Origin: JAANXG01 sp034520625 | GTDB taxonomy: Bacteria; Pseudomonadota; Gammaproteobacteria; Arenicellales; JAANXG01 | Assembly (NCBI GenBank): GCA_034520625.1 | Contig: JAXHNI010000003.1 | Coordinates: 310,001-374,000 of the forward strand | DNA length: 64,000 nucleotides | Direction: 5' to 3' | Shown here: piece after piece, positions 52,561 through 61,527 of the stretch | Layout of the letters: every line of letters starts with the position of its first letter | How positions within the stretch are numbered: position 1 is the first letter of the stretch | Notes under the pieces: generated by a model | The model's database searches: none | What the model saw: only the letters and a program-made list of their open reading frames with translations | Told to the model about the DNA's origin: nothing | Position numbers and translations under genes: made by a program

Positions 52561-53970
52561 ATGTCTAAGACGCTGTTGCTATGCGCGGCGCTCGTGCTGC
52601 ATACGGGTCTTGCGGCGGCCGCCAAGCTTCCCGGGGATCTCCGCGCGCTGCTGGACCGGTACCCGGTGCCGGGCGAGAACCTGGGCCTGTACATTGCCCC
52701 GGTTGGCGGCGGAGACGCCATATCAGTAAACGGCCGGAAACCGTTCAATCCGGCATCCGTCATCAAGCTGCTGCCGTCCCTCGCGGCCCTCGAAATGCTT
52801 ACCCCCGCTTATCGGTGGGAAACTCGCGTCCATACCTCGGGCCCGACCCACGGCGGGGTCCTGAACGGCGATCTGCATATCCAAGGGGGCGGTGATCCCT
52901 ACCTCACCGTCGAGTACCTGTGGGCACTGCTCAGGAACGTGCGCGCCCAGGGTATAGAGCGTATCACCGGTGATATCGTGGTGGACGATGGCGTGTTCCG
53001 TATCCCGGCCTTCGACCGCGCCGCGTTCGACGACAAGCCCCATATGCTCTACAACGGGCCGGCAAACGGTCTGCTGATGAACTTCTGGTCGGTTCAATTC
53101 ACGATCAGGGCCCATTCCGACCGGGTGAGCATCGACGCTTTTCCGGATTCGGACAGGCTGAGAATCGTGAGCAACATCAAGCACTCCAATGCCGGATGCG
53201 ACCGCTCGCAGCGCTGGATCCGGTATACCGTCGAGCAGGCGAGCGACTCGGTGGCAATCACGTTCAACGGTGTCCTGTCGAGCCGGTGCCGACCGATCGT
53301 GATCACCCGGGCGGTGATTCCCGTCGAGCGATACGCGGAATTCGTGCTGCCCGGTTTGTGGCGGAGTGCGGGCGGGGCCCTGGACGGTGAGGTGAGACGC
53401 GGCGGAGTACCGGAGGATACCGCGGTGCTTCTCACCCACCCCTCGCGCTCCCTCGCCGCGGCGGTCCTGGCCGCGAACAAGTTCAGCAATAACATGATCG
53501 CGCGTCATCTGCTGCTGACCCTGGGCACGGTGGCAGGGGAGCGCGGCGTCGGTCCGGAGGACGGTGTAGCGGCGCTGAATGACTGGATCGTGTCGAAAGG
53601 TCTGGATGTTCCCGGGCTGAAGGTCATCAACGGTTCCGGGCTGTCGCGCGACACGCGGATCAGCGCGCAGGGTGTGGCAAACGTGCTCCAAGCGGGCTTC
53701 CGGTCGCGGTATGCGCCCGAGTTCCTGGCTTCCCTGCCCATCGCCGGAGAAGACCGGGCGCTGGCGCGCCGGGGTTTCGAGGAACCGGACGGCGCCGTGG
53801 TCCGGGTCAAGACCGGGCTGCTCGACCATGTCCGCGCCATGGGCGGTTATATCACCACCCGACGGGGCGAAACTTATGTCGTAGTGCTGTTGATCAACCA
53901 TGAGGGAATTCACCAGGGCCTTGGCACCCGCATGCAGAACGCCTTGATCCGCCACGTCCTGGATTTTTGA
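52561..53970 (+). CDS. dacB: D-alanyl-D-alanine carboxypeptidase/endopeptidase (PBP4, S13)
   Basis: A periplasmic low-molecular-mass penicillin-binding protein that trims and cleaves peptidoglycan crosslinks. The 469-aa precursor has a signal peptide (about residues 1-21). The active-site motifs are SVIK (SxxK, Ser66-Lys69), SNN (SxN, Ser309) and KTG (Lys417), with the S13-type insert between the first two. An upstream TTG is in frame, but ATG 52561 is the natural start. It is divergent from the HisA-like/VOC gene across 118 bp. Confidence 0.93.
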   Translation: MSKTLLLCAALVLHTGLAAAAKLPGDLRALLDRYPVPGENLGLYIAPVGGGDAISVNGRKPFNPASVIKLLPSLAALEMLTPAYRWETRVHTSGPTHGGVLNGDLHIQGGGDPYLTVEYLWALLRNVRAQGIERITGDIVVDDGVFRIPAFDRAAFDDKPHMLYNGPANGLLMNFWSVQFTIRAHSDRVSIDAFPDSDRLRIVSNIKHSNAGCDRSQRWIRYTVEQASDSVAITFNGVLSSRCRPIVITRAVIPVERYAEFVLPGLWRSAGGALDGEVRRGGVPEDTAVLLTHPSRSLAAAVLAANKFSNNMIARHLLLTLGTVAGERGVGPEDGVAALNDWIVSKGLDVPGLKVINGSGLSRDTRISAQGVANVLQAGFRSRYAPEFLASLPIAGEDRALARRGFEEPDGAVVRVKTGLLDHVRAMGGYITTRRGETYVVVLLINHEGIHQGLGTRMQNALIRHVLDF

Positions 53971-54029
53971 CCAGGGGCCAACCCAACGCCGCGGCCGGCC
54001 AAGGGCGCCCCTGCTGGGCTGTTTGCACA

Positions 54030-54064
54030 GTCATTGCGAGGAGCACAGCGACGAAGCAATCCAT
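54030..54064. repeat. Dispersed 'CATTGCGAG' repeat, half copy
   Basis: GTCATTGCGAGGAGCACAGC followed by GACGAAGCAATCCA, without a matching right arm. It lies between dacB and rfbC, in the 53971-54166 gap that otherwise shows nothing. Confidence 0.65.
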
Positions 54065-54166
54065 GTTGCAGTCCATGGGCGCCGCAGGTGTCGTGCGGCG
54101 ACGTTGATTGATCGACGGGTCGCTGGCATGATTCGTGCCCCTGTCCAGCAACCCCGTGCGCCACCG

Positions 54167-54700
54167 ATGCAAGTAGAAGACACGCCGCTGCCCGGCGTCA
54201 AACTGTTGACTCCGAAGGTGTTCGGCGACGAACGCGGCTTTTTCATGGAAACCTTCAACCAACGGACCGCCGCCGGGTCGGGAATCCCGTCCGAATGGGT
54301 GCAGGACAATCATTCGTATTCCCAGTACGGCGTGCTCCGCGGGCTGCACTATCAATACCCCACCTGGCAGGGAAAACTTGTGCGCGTGGTCCTGGGCGAG
54401 ATCTTCGATGTCGCCGTCGACATCCGCCGGGACTCCGCCACGTTCGGGCAGTGGTTTGGTGCCCGGTTGTCCGGTGCGAACAAGCAGCAGCTCTATGTGC
54501 CGGAAGGCTTCGCCCACGGATTCTGCGTCACCAGCGGGGACGCCCACGTGCTTTACAAGTGCACGAGCCTGTACCGGCCCGATGAGGATGCCGGCGTGCT
54601 CTGGAACGACCCCGATATCGGGATCCAGTGGCCGGTTGACGCGCCCATCCTGTCCGACAAGGATGCCAATGCCCCGCGCCTGAACGCCATCCGGCCATGA
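54167..54700 (+). CDS. rfbC: dTDP-4-dehydrorhamnose 3,5-epimerase
   Basis: RmlC/RfbC epimerises dTDP-4-keto-6-deoxyglucose in dTDP-L-rhamnose synthesis. From ATG 54167 the protein is 177 aa with the cupin-fold motifs GFFMETFNQ, NHSYSQYGVLRGLHYQ (catalytic His), DIRRDSATFGQW and VPEGFAHGFCV. Upstream in-frame codons (54023, 54128) fall in the repeat and are unlikely. The stop overlaps the rfbD ATG. rfbA and rfbB are not in the window. Confidence 0.95.
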   Translation: MQVEDTPLPGVKLLTPKVFGDERGFFMETFNQRTAAGSGIPSEWVQDNHSYSQYGVLRGLHYQYPTWQGKLVRVVLGEIFDVAVDIRRDSATFGQWFGARLSGANKQQLYVPEGFAHGFCVTSGDAHVLYKCTSLYRPDEDAGVLWNDPDIGIQWPVDAPILSDKDANAPRLNAIRP

Positions 54701-55581
54701 AGGGGCTGGTGTTCGGAAAGAACGGCCAGGTGGGACGCTGCCTTGCCGCGGGTCTCGGGTCGATGGAAAGTACCTGGTTCCTGGACCGGGAGCAGGCGGA
54801 CCTGTCACACCCCGACAATGTCCGCAAAGCCATCGAGACGCTGGCGCCGGATGTGGTGATCAACGCCGCGGCGTACACGGCCGTGGACCGGGCGGAGTCC
54901 GAGCCCGCGCTGGCGCACACGGTCAACGCCGAGGCACCCGGGGCGATGGCCGAGGCCTGCGCCCGGACCGGCGCCTGGCTGATTCACTATTCCACCGACT
55001 ACGTTTTCGACGGCACGGCGTCGGAGCCCTATACCGAGGACGCCGAAGTCTCCCCGCTCAATGTATACGGCCGCACGAAGCTGGCGGGTGAGGAGGCGAT
55101 ACGGGCCGCCTGCGACCGGCACCTGATATTCAGAACGAGCTGGGTGTACTCGAACCACGGCCGGAACTTTCTCAATACCATGCTGCGCCTGGGATCGGAG
55201 CGCGACGAGCTCAATATCGTCTCGGACCAGGTGGGCGCCCCCACCTACGCCGGCTCGATCGCCGACGCCACTGACCGGATCCTGCATGCCCTGTCGGCGC
55301 GATGGTCGCAGGACCGCGAGGTTTCCGGTACTTACCACATGACCTGCGTCGGCAGCACGACCTGGTTCGACTTCGCCCGCCGGATTTTCGAGCTGAGCGG
55401 GTTGAGGGAACGCATCCGGGTTAACCCAATCCCCACCAGCGAATTCCCGACCCCCGCCGCGCGGCCGATGTTTTCCGTTCTCGCCAACGACAAGCTCGAG
55501 CGGCAATTTGGCGTGCGGCTGGAATCCTGGAACGACGCCCTGTACAAGTGCCTGAGTGAGCGAGACCCGAATCAACAGTAG
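54697..55581 (+). CDS. rfbD: dTDP-4-dehydrorhamnose reductase
   Basis: RmlD/RfbD reduces the RmlC product to dTDP-L-rhamnose. The 294-aa extended SDR has GKNGQVGR (nucleotide loop), NAAAYTAVDRAES, YSTDYVFDG, and the catalytic YGRTK. QVGAPTYAGSIAD precedes the substrate-binding C-terminus. It overlaps rfbC by 4 nt and the helicase gene by 26 nt. Confidence 0.96.
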   Translation: MKGLVFGKNGQVGRCLAAGLGSMESTWFLDREQADLSHPDNVRKAIETLAPDVVINAAAYTAVDRAESEPALAHTVNAEAPGAMAEACARTGAWLIHYSTDYVFDGTASEPYTEDAEVSPLNVYGRTKLAGEEAIRAACDRHLIFRTSWVYSNHGRNFLNTMLRLGSERDELNIVSDQVGAPTYAGSIADATDRILHALSARWSQDREVSGTYHMTCVGSTTWFDFARRIFELSGLRERIRVNPIPTSEFPTPAARPMFSVLANDKLERQFGVRLESWNDALYKCLSERDPNQQ

Positions 55582-57493
55582 CAACGCCCTGGGTCCCGAC
55601 GGGCCGTTCGAACGCCGATTCGAGTCCTTCAGGGCGCGCCCCGTCCAACAGGCACTGGCCGGCCGCATCGAAGCCGCGCTGAACGACGGCGGCATGCTGG
55701 TGGCGGAATCCGGAACGGGAACCGGAAAGACCTTCGCCTACCTCGTGCCGGCGGTGCTGAGCGGTCTGAAAGTCATCATCTCCACGTACACCAGGAATCT
55801 TCAGGAACAGCTGTTCAAGCGCGACCTGCCGGCGGTGTGCGAAGTGCTGGGCGTCTCGCCGCGGGCGGCGCTGCTCAAGGGGCGCGGCAACTACATATGC
55901 CTGCACCGGTTGGAGATCGCCGGCGACGCCGAATCCTTCCTCCACGATCGGGACCGGGCGGCGCTCGAGAAAGTAAGAAGCTGGGTGCAGCGCCATCGGC
56001 GGGGCCGCGGCGATATCGCCGAAATCAGCGGCGTCGACGAGTCCTCGCCGGTATGGCCCCTGGTAACATCGACGCCGGAGAACTGCCTGGGTGGGCAATG
56101 CCGGTTCTACCAGGAGTGTTACGTCAACAAGGCCCGCCAAGGCGCCCTGGCGGCGGAGATTCTGGTGGTAAACCATCACCTGTTCTGCGCCGACCTCGGA
56201 CTGAAAGTCGACGGCTTCGCTAACCTGCTGCCGGGCGCCGATGCGGTCATTTTCGACGAGGCCCACAAGCTGTCGGGAGTGGCCTCCGTCTTTCTCGGCA
56301 CCACCATCGGCAGCGGCCAGATTCTGGATCTGTGCCGGGACCTGGCCCGGGAAGAGGAGAACGAGCAAAGCCAGGTCCAGGGCCTGCTGACGACCGCCGA
56401 GCGGGTCGAGCGCGAAGTGAACCGCGTGCGCGGCGCATTGCCGGACGAAGCGGTTCGGCTGTCCTGGGACGACGCCCAGCGCCAGTTCAATCTCGCCGGG
56501 ATGATCGGGGGACTGGTGGAAGCGCTGGGCGAGCTTGCGGATCTGCTGGAGCTCGCCGCGCCGGCCGGGGAAGGGCTGAACCGCTGCCGGGAGCGAAGCC
56601 TTCAACTGGCGGGGAAGCTGTCGGACATTGCCGACACCGGCGACCATGCCCAGATCCGTTGGGCCGAGACCACCGCCAGGAGCTTCAGGCTGCATGTCAC
56701 CCCGCGCGACGTGGGCCGCTCCCTTTCGCAGTACCTGGATCCGGATGAGAAAACGTTCATCTATACGTCGGCGACCTTGTCCGTGAACGGCCGTTTCGAT
56801 TATTTCCTCGATCAGGTGGGCGCGGCGGGGGCCGACACGGTCAGTCTGCCCAGCCCCTTCGATTACCGGCGCCAGGCGCTGCTGCTGGTCCCGGGCGACC
56901 TGCCGGATCCCCGCGCCCGGGGCTACATCGAGAAGGTGGTGGATATCGCCGGGCCGATCGTCACCGCCGCCCGCGGCAGAACCTTCCTGCTCTTCACCAG
57001 TCACCGTGCTCTGCGGCGCGCCGCGGAGCTGCTCCGGGCCCGTGCCGGCGACTGGGTGTTCCTGGTCCAGGGCGAGGCTCCGCGCAACGAGCTGCTGGAG
57101 CGTTTCCGGGGCACGGAGAACGCGGTCCTGCTGGGTTCAGCGAGTTTCTGGGAAGGCGTCGACGTCCAGGGCGCCGCGCTGTCCTGTGTCATGATCGACA
57201 AGCTGCCGTTCGAGTTCCCCGATGAGCCGGTGCTCCAGGCACGGTTCGCCGACATGGAGGAGCAGGGCAGGCGCCCGTTCGTGGATTACCAGCTGCCGAA
57301 CGCGGTCATCGCCCTGCGCCAGGGTGTCGGCCGTCTGATCCGGGATGCCACCGACAAGGGCGTGCTGGTGCTTTTTGATCCGAGGCTCTACTCCAAGTCC
57401 TATGGGCGGGTCTTCCTGAACAGCCTGCCCGATATCCCGGTTACGCGGAACCCGGCGGACGCGGTCGCGTTTCTCGAGAATATCGATTCATGA
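55556..57493 (+). CDS. yoaA: ATP-dependent DNA helicase, YoaA/DinG family
   Basis: A 645-aa XPD-like superfamily 2 helicase with an Fe-S domain. Walker A is AESGTGTGKT; Walker B is the DEAH box in FDEAHKL. Cluster cysteines are in NYICLHR and ENCLGGQCRFYQECY. Late helicase motifs are ASFWEGVDVQG and RQGVGRLIRD. YoaA acts in DNA damage tolerance with the clamp-loader chi subunit in E. coli. Start GTG 55556 lies inside rfbD. The stop overlaps tsaB. Confidence 0.92.
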   Translation: MSETRINSSNALGPDGPFERRFESFRARPVQQALAGRIEAALNDGGMLVAESGTGTGKTFAYLVPAVLSGLKVIISTYTRNLQEQLFKRDLPAVCEVLGVSPRAALLKGRGNYICLHRLEIAGDAESFLHDRDRAALEKVRSWVQRHRRGRGDIAEISGVDESSPVWPLVTSTPENCLGGQCRFYQECYVNKARQGALAAEILVVNHHLFCADLGLKVDGFANLLPGADAVIFDEAHKLSGVASVFLGTTIGSGQILDLCRDLAREEENEQSQVQGLLTTAERVEREVNRVRGALPDEAVRLSWDDAQRQFNLAGMIGGLVEALGELADLLELAAPAGEGLNRCRERSLQLAGKLSDIADTGDHAQIRWAETTARSFRLHVTPRDVGRSLSQYLDPDEKTFIYTSATLSVNGRFDYFLDQVGAAGADTVSLPSPFDYRRQALLLVPGDLPDPRARGYIEKVVDIAGPIVTAARGRTFLLFTSHRALRRAAELLRARAGDWVFLVQGEAPRNELLERFRGTENAVLLGSASFWEGVDVQGAALSCVMIDKLPFEFPDEPVLQARFADMEEQGRRPFVDYQLPNAVIALRQGVGRLIRDATDKGVLVLFDPRLYSKSYGRVFLNSLPDIPVTRNPADAVAFLENIDS

Positions 57494-58155
57494 CACGGAT
57501 CCTGGCCCTCGAAACCGCTACCCGGGCCTGCTCCGTGGCGTTGCTGTGGGACGGGGAATGCGAGGAGGAGCTGCGCCTGACGCCGAACCGGCATGCCGAA
57601 GTGCTGGTGCCCATGACCCGGGAGCTGCTGGACCGGGCGGGAAGGCGCTACCAGGATCTCGACGCCCTGGCGTTCGGCAGTGGTCCGGGGTCGTTCACCG
57701 GGCTTCGCATCGGCATCGCCGTGACCCAGGGACTGGCACTTGCCGCCGGGCTCCCCGTCGTGCCGGTGTCCTCACTGCTCGCCCTTGCCGCCCGGGTTGA
57801 TGCCCCCCGGGTACTGGCGGCCATCGATGCGCGTATGAGCCAGGTGTACTGGAATGTCTACCAGCGCGACGCCGGAACGGGAGCCATGCGGGCGATCCAG
57901 GAGGCCCGGGTCGCCTATCCGGGTGATGTGCGGCTGCCCGAAGCAGGCGAGTGGATGGCCGCCGGCAGCGGCTGCGACGCGTACCGGGACGAGTTGCTGC
58001 GGGATGACACGGGTGTGACGTTCGTTGACGGCGTTCACCCCCACGCCGGGGAGATCGCGCGGATCGCGGCGGCGATATACGAGGCGGGTGGTGCGGTCGA
58101 TGCCAAGGATGCAGCGCCCGAATACGTACGCAACGATATCGTACAGCGTCGGTAG
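57490..58155 (+). CDS. tsaB: tRNA threonylcarbamoyladenosine biosynthesis protein TsaB
   Basis: TsaB partners TsaD and TsaE to make t6A37 in ANN-reading tRNAs. The 221-aa ASKHA-fold protein begins ILALETATRACSVAL and contains ALAFGSGPGSFTGLRIGIAVTQGLAL. A shorter C-terminal subdomain ends APEYVRNDIVQR. ATGA overlap with the YoaA-type helicase gene matches a common gammaproteobacterial pairing. Confidence 0.95.
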   Translation: MTRILALETATRACSVALLWDGECEEELRLTPNRHAEVLVPMTRELLDRAGRRYQDLDALAFGSGPGSFTGLRIGIAVTQGLALAAGLPVVPVSSLLALAARVDAPRVLAAIDARMSQVYWNVYQRDAGTGAMRAIQEARVAYPGDVRLPEAGEWMAAGSGCDAYRDELLRDDTGVTFVDGVHPHAGEIARIAAAIYEAGGAVDAKDAAPEYVRNDIVQRR

Positions 58156-58165
58156 GCTGTTGTGG

Positions 58166-58184
58166 GTCAGCCTTAAAGGCTGAC
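58166..58184. repeat. REP-like hairpin between convergent genes
   Basis: GTCAGCC-ttaaa-GGCTGAC directly after tsaB and before the minus-strand gene at 58239. Same family as the hairpins at 34775-34860. It may serve as a shared terminator. Confidence 0.55.
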
Positions 58185-58238
58185 CTGAGAAAGGCTGGCT
58201 CACATCTTGATCAGAGGTTCCTGTAACAGCCCCCGCCG

Positions 58239-58691
58239 TCAACACAGCACTTCAAAGGTCTTCTTCGCCACGGATTCGCCGTCCACCCGGACGTGCAGTT
58301 CCCACATGCCGATGAACTCCTCCATGCCCGCGGTGGGGTTGATGAACTGGACGATGGCGGCCTCCCCGGAGCGGTTCAGCTTGAGCCAGACCCAGACCCG
58401 GGCGTAGCCGTTGGTGATCTGGAAATCGTAGCGCGTGACTTCCTGGTCGTCCCCCGCGGGGTTGCGCCAGGTGGCGTGCAGGGTGTGCGTCCCACTGCCG
58501 CCGTCGGGCTGGTTTACCTCCAGCACGCCGTATATCCGGTCGCTGCAGGTAAAGGTCTCCATGGGCTCCTGAAGGGGCACCTCGGCGTCGGCCTTGGCGG
58601 TGAGATAGACCTTGTAGCTGTCCTGTGCCAGCGCGGCGGCTTGCAGGGCCGTCCACAATACAGCGGCCAGCAGGTATTGGATTGCTTTCAT
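58239..58691 (-). CDS. Hypothetical exported protein
   Basis: A 150-aa protein with a signal peptide (about residues 1-23, ending ALAQD) and a mature domain rich in beta-strand pattern. Two cysteines (TFTCSD and the C-terminal VLC) could form a disulfide. I do not recognise a family. Its ATG overlaps the corB stop (ATGA), so it is the last gene of a ypjD-corB operon and probably acts in the periplasm. Confidence 0.7.
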   Translation of the reverse strand: MKAIQYLLAAVLWTALQAAALAQDSYKVYLTAKADAEVPLQEPMETFTCSDRIYGVLEVNQPDGGSGTHTLHATWRNPAGDDQEVTRYDFQITNGYARVWVWLKLNRSGEAAIVQFINPTAGMEEFIGMWELHVRVDGESVAKKTFEVLC

Positions 58692-60004
58692 GAGCTCGAG
58701 TCGCTTCCGGGTTGATTCGTCATTTCGGATTCAGTGCTGACATCGGGACGCGGCGTGATCTTGACGATCGATACGCCCGTGCCCCGGGTCTGCATGATTT
58801 CAACGGCGTAGTTATTGAGCAGAATGCTGGTGCCCGCCTCGGGTATGGATTCCATGTGCTCCAGTATCAGGCCGTTGATGGTTTTCGGGCCGTCCGTGGG
58901 CAGGTTCCATCCGAAACGGCGGTTCAGGTCGCGCAGGTTGACGTTGCCCTTGACGACGCAGCTACCGTCGGGACGCAGGTCGGCCTGCCGGTCCAGAGCG
59001 GGGGTGTTGTCGGTGAACTCGCCGACGATTTCCTCCAGGATCTCCTCCACGGTCACCAGGCCCTTGAGATCGCCGTATTCATCCACAACGAGCCCGAAGC
59101 GCCGGCGATGACTCTGGAGATTGAGCAGCTGCTGCATGAGGTTGGCGCCCTCGGGAATGAAATAGGGCGGCCGGATCAGTTTTTCCAGGGATTCGCGGTT
59201 GAAGTTGTTGGTCTGGCTCAGGTGAAGGACTTTGCGCAGGTGCAGCACGCCTTCCATGTGGTCCATCGATCCCCGGTAGACGGGCAGCCGGGTGTGATGG
59301 CTGGTGGCGAGCTGCTCCACGATGTCGTCCCATTCGTCCTCCAGGTCGATGGCCTCGATGTCGGTGCGCGGCAGCATGACATCGTCCACGGTCATGGACT
59401 CCAGCTCCAGGATGCGCAGGAGCATCTCCTGGTGCTGGGGGGAAAGGTGCGCCTCCGAGTCCCGTACCGCGATGCGCAGCTCCTCGGTATCCAGGGATGT
59501 CGAGGCCCGGCGGGGGACGACGCCGAAGGGTCGCAGCAGCCCGGTGCCCAGGATGTTCACCAGCCGGATGACGGGAATCCAGTCGTAGAACAGCTTCTGC
59601 AGGCCGAACAGCGGATAGGCCGCGGGAAATGCGACCCGTTCCGGGTGGGAAGCGGCCAGCGTCTTCGGGGCGACCTCGGCGAATACCAGCACCACCAGTG
59701 TGAGCAGGAACCCGGACGCCGCGATCGCCGCCTCGCCGTACAGGCGCAGCGCGATCACCGAGGCGACGCTGGCGGCGGTCAGGTTGGCGACGTTGTTGCC
59801 CAGCAGTATGGTGCTGAGCAGTCGGTCGGGGTGCTGCAGCAGCCGCTGGGCCAGCCGTGCGCTGCGGTGGCCCTTGTCCGCCAGGTTGTTCAGCCGGAAC
59901 CGGTTCAGCGACATCATCGCCGTCTCGGACGCCGAGAAGAATGCCGACAGCAGAATGAGGCCGGCGAGCACGAGAACCAGGGGTAGGAGTTCGGTATGGG
60001 TCAA
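58688..60004 (-). CDS. corB: CorB/YfjD-type CNNM transporter-like protein
   Basis: A 438-aa membrane protein of the HlyC/CorC (CNNM) family, linked to Mg2+/Co2+ transport. The DUF21 membrane domain carries SASETAMMSLNRFRL and STILLGNNVANLTAA. A CBS-domain pair (about 215-335, with MLPRTDIEAIDL and HHTRLPVYRGS) and a C-terminal CorC_HlyC domain with LVVDEYGDLKGLVTVEEILEEIVGE follow. The start is a TTG at 60004 (MTHTELLPLVL); no ATG precedes the first helix. Order corB-ypjD next to ffh is as in E. coli. Confidence 0.92.
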   Translation of the reverse strand: MTHTELLPLVLVLAGLILLSAFFSASETAMMSLNRFRLNNLADKGHRSARLAQRLLQHPDRLLSTILLGNNVANLTAASVASVIALRLYGEAAIAASGFLLTLVVLVFAEVAPKTLAASHPERVAFPAAYPLFGLQKLFYDWIPVIRLVNILGTGLLRPFGVVPRRASTSLDTEELRIAVRDSEAHLSPQHQEMLLRILELESMTVDDVMLPRTDIEAIDLEDEWDDIVEQLATSHHTRLPVYRGSMDHMEGVLHLRKVLHLSQTNNFNRESLEKLIRPPYFIPEGANLMQQLLNLQSHRRRFGLVVDEYGDLKGLVTVEEILEEIVGEFTDNTPALDRQADLRPDGSCVVKGNVNLRDLNRRFGWNLPTDGPKTINGLILEHMESIPEAGTSILLNNYAVEIMQTRGTGVSIVKITPRPDVSTESEMTNQPGSDSSS

Positions 60005-60047
60005 TTGGGATCGATACGCGGCCGGCCGGCTCGCGAAGCTTGTCGCA

Positions 60048-60857
60048 TTATCTGCGGTCCAACAGGATCTCGAGGACGAATTTCCAGCCGAAGTAGGCAA
60101 GCATCAGCACCGCGAAACCGCTGATGGTCCACCGGGTCGCGGTCCTGCCCCGCCAGCCGAAACGAAAGTGCCCGACAAGGAGACTGCCGAAAATCACCCA
60201 GGCCGCCAGCGACAACACGGTGTGGTGATTGAGGACAAACGCCTCGCCAAGCGCCTCGAGACTGAACCAGAAACCCGATACCAGGCCGAGGGACAGCAGC
60301 AGGAATCCGATCCCGATGAACTGGAACAGCAATTGTTCCATGGTCTCCAGAGGCGGCAGCTTGCGCAGCACTGAAGCCTCGCGGTGATCCCTCAGCCGGT
60401 GGTCCTGCAGGGACATGACCACCGACTGGACTACCGCCAGAGCCAGAAACCCGTATGCCACCAGCGAAATCAACAGGTGTATAGCCAGCCCGGTGGACTG
60501 CACGGTGGCGGGAAGACCCGGGGGCCAGATCCAGGCGGCGAGGACAGCCAGGCCTGAGAGCGGCAGAATGACCGCGCCGAGCTCGTAGGCGGGCCGGATC
60601 AACGCGGTGACCAGAAAGATCGCCGTCACGATCCACGCGCTCAGGGACGCGGCATTGGTGAACCCAACGTTGATGGCGGCGGATTCGGGAAGAATGGTGG
60701 CGTACAGCAATAGACCATGCATGAGCACGGCCACCACGATCAGCGCGAAAACCGGCCGCAGGCTGGCGAGCCGGGTTCCCCACAGGTGCTTGATCAGCAA
60801 GGCGCCGGCCCCGAGATACAGGCCGCCGGCACCAAGGCTCAGGACGGGTGTCAGCAT
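60048..60857 (-). CDS. ypjD: YpjD/CcsA-like inner-membrane protein
   Basis: A 269-aa protein with about eight transmembrane helices of the cytochrome c assembly (CcsA/CcmC) superfamily. It contains IHLLISLVAYGFLALAVVQSVVM, LETMEQLLFQFIGIGFLLLSLGLVSGF, and late HHTVLSLAAWVIFG and GWRGRTATRW. Divergent from ffh and upstream of corB, matching E. coli ypjD. Start at ATG 60857; GTG 60878 is possible. Function is poorly known. Confidence 0.88.
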   Translation of the reverse strand: MLTPVLSLGAGGLYLGAGALLIKHLWGTRLASLRPVFALIVVAVLMHGLLLYATILPESAAINVGFTNAASLSAWIVTAIFLVTALIRPAYELGAVILPLSGLAVLAAWIWPPGLPATVQSTGLAIHLLISLVAYGFLALAVVQSVVMSLQDHRLRDHREASVLRKLPPLETMEQLLFQFIGIGFLLLSLGLVSGFWFSLEALGEAFVLNHHTVLSLAAWVIFGSLLVGHFRFGWRGRTATRWTISGFAVLMLAYFGWKFVLEILLDRR

Positions 60858-60995
60858 TGGAAACGGAGTGTATCCCACGGTTGCCGGCGATTGAAACTGG
60901 GCGATGGATCACGGCACCGCCGAAGGGTCCGGGAATCCGGACGCCGGTACGCCGTGTGTGGGCCGGCCTCGGTCTGAGAACCGGCGCCGGAGAAC

Positions 60996-61109
60996 GGGGC
61001 CAGCGGCGGGGGCTGTCCCCCAGGGCCGCTGTAAATACTTCCCTGTACGCTCTGGCTCAAACATCCCTGTTTTCGACAGCCCTGGGGGACAGCCCCCGCC
61101 ACTGGCCCC
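60996..61109. repeat. Constant-core/variable-arm palindromic element, copy C
   Basis: 31-bp arms (60996-61026 and 61079-61109; GGGGCCAGCGGCGGGGGCTG type), whose only mismatch is compatible with a G-U pair in RNA, around the same 52-nt core. It lies in the divergent ypjD-ffh gap. Confidence 0.88.
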
Positions 61110-61276
61110 TACGATCATGCGGTCCGGCAAACCCGACTAATACTCACGAGCCGCTGAATGGTGCGGTAGCATGGCGCACCGGGTCGTCGGGAGTGGCAAG
61201 GGGGGTGCCTCGTGCGTTTATAATCCGCTTTCGCGGCGGACGACCGGCCCGCGGCCCAAAGTTTGGTCGTAGTGAA

Positions 61277-61419
61277 GGTTAAGGGGCTTCTGGTCAATTA
61301 GACCCGTCGTCATTGCGAGCGTAGCGAAGCAATCCAGTTTGCTCGCCGATTAACGGTATATAGATTGCTTCGTCGCTCCGCTCCTCGCAATGACGCATTT
61401 GATCAGAGATTCCTTAACC
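61277..61419. mobile_element. 143-bp MITE-like element with 'CATTGCGAG' palindrome
   Basis: Ends in GGTTAAGG (61277-61284) and CCTTAACC (61412-61419). The inner palindrome runs CGTCATTGCGAG...GCGAAGCAATCCA to ATTGCTTCGTCGC...CTCGCAATGACG. It is the most complete copy of the family at 7091, 28420 and 54030. The rest of the gap 61110-61527 holds the ffh promoter region and a degenerate GTAGGTCGGCC hairpin near 61445; no gene is seen. Confidence 0.65.
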
Positions 61420-61527
61420 TTGATATTCAAAGCTGAGCCGTTGTAGGTCGGCCTTGACGCCCGGCCCGCGAAACGGCGGCATTCTCGATCCACCAATGAT
61501 CAATTTTTCTCTCATCAAGGTTCAATC

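Noticed and set aside
60851..61130. Small proteins encoded in the palindromic element (also at 28090, 50871 and 51150)
   Set aside because: The peptides resemble each other only because they translate the repeated core. They have no ribosome sites, and frames occur on both strands.
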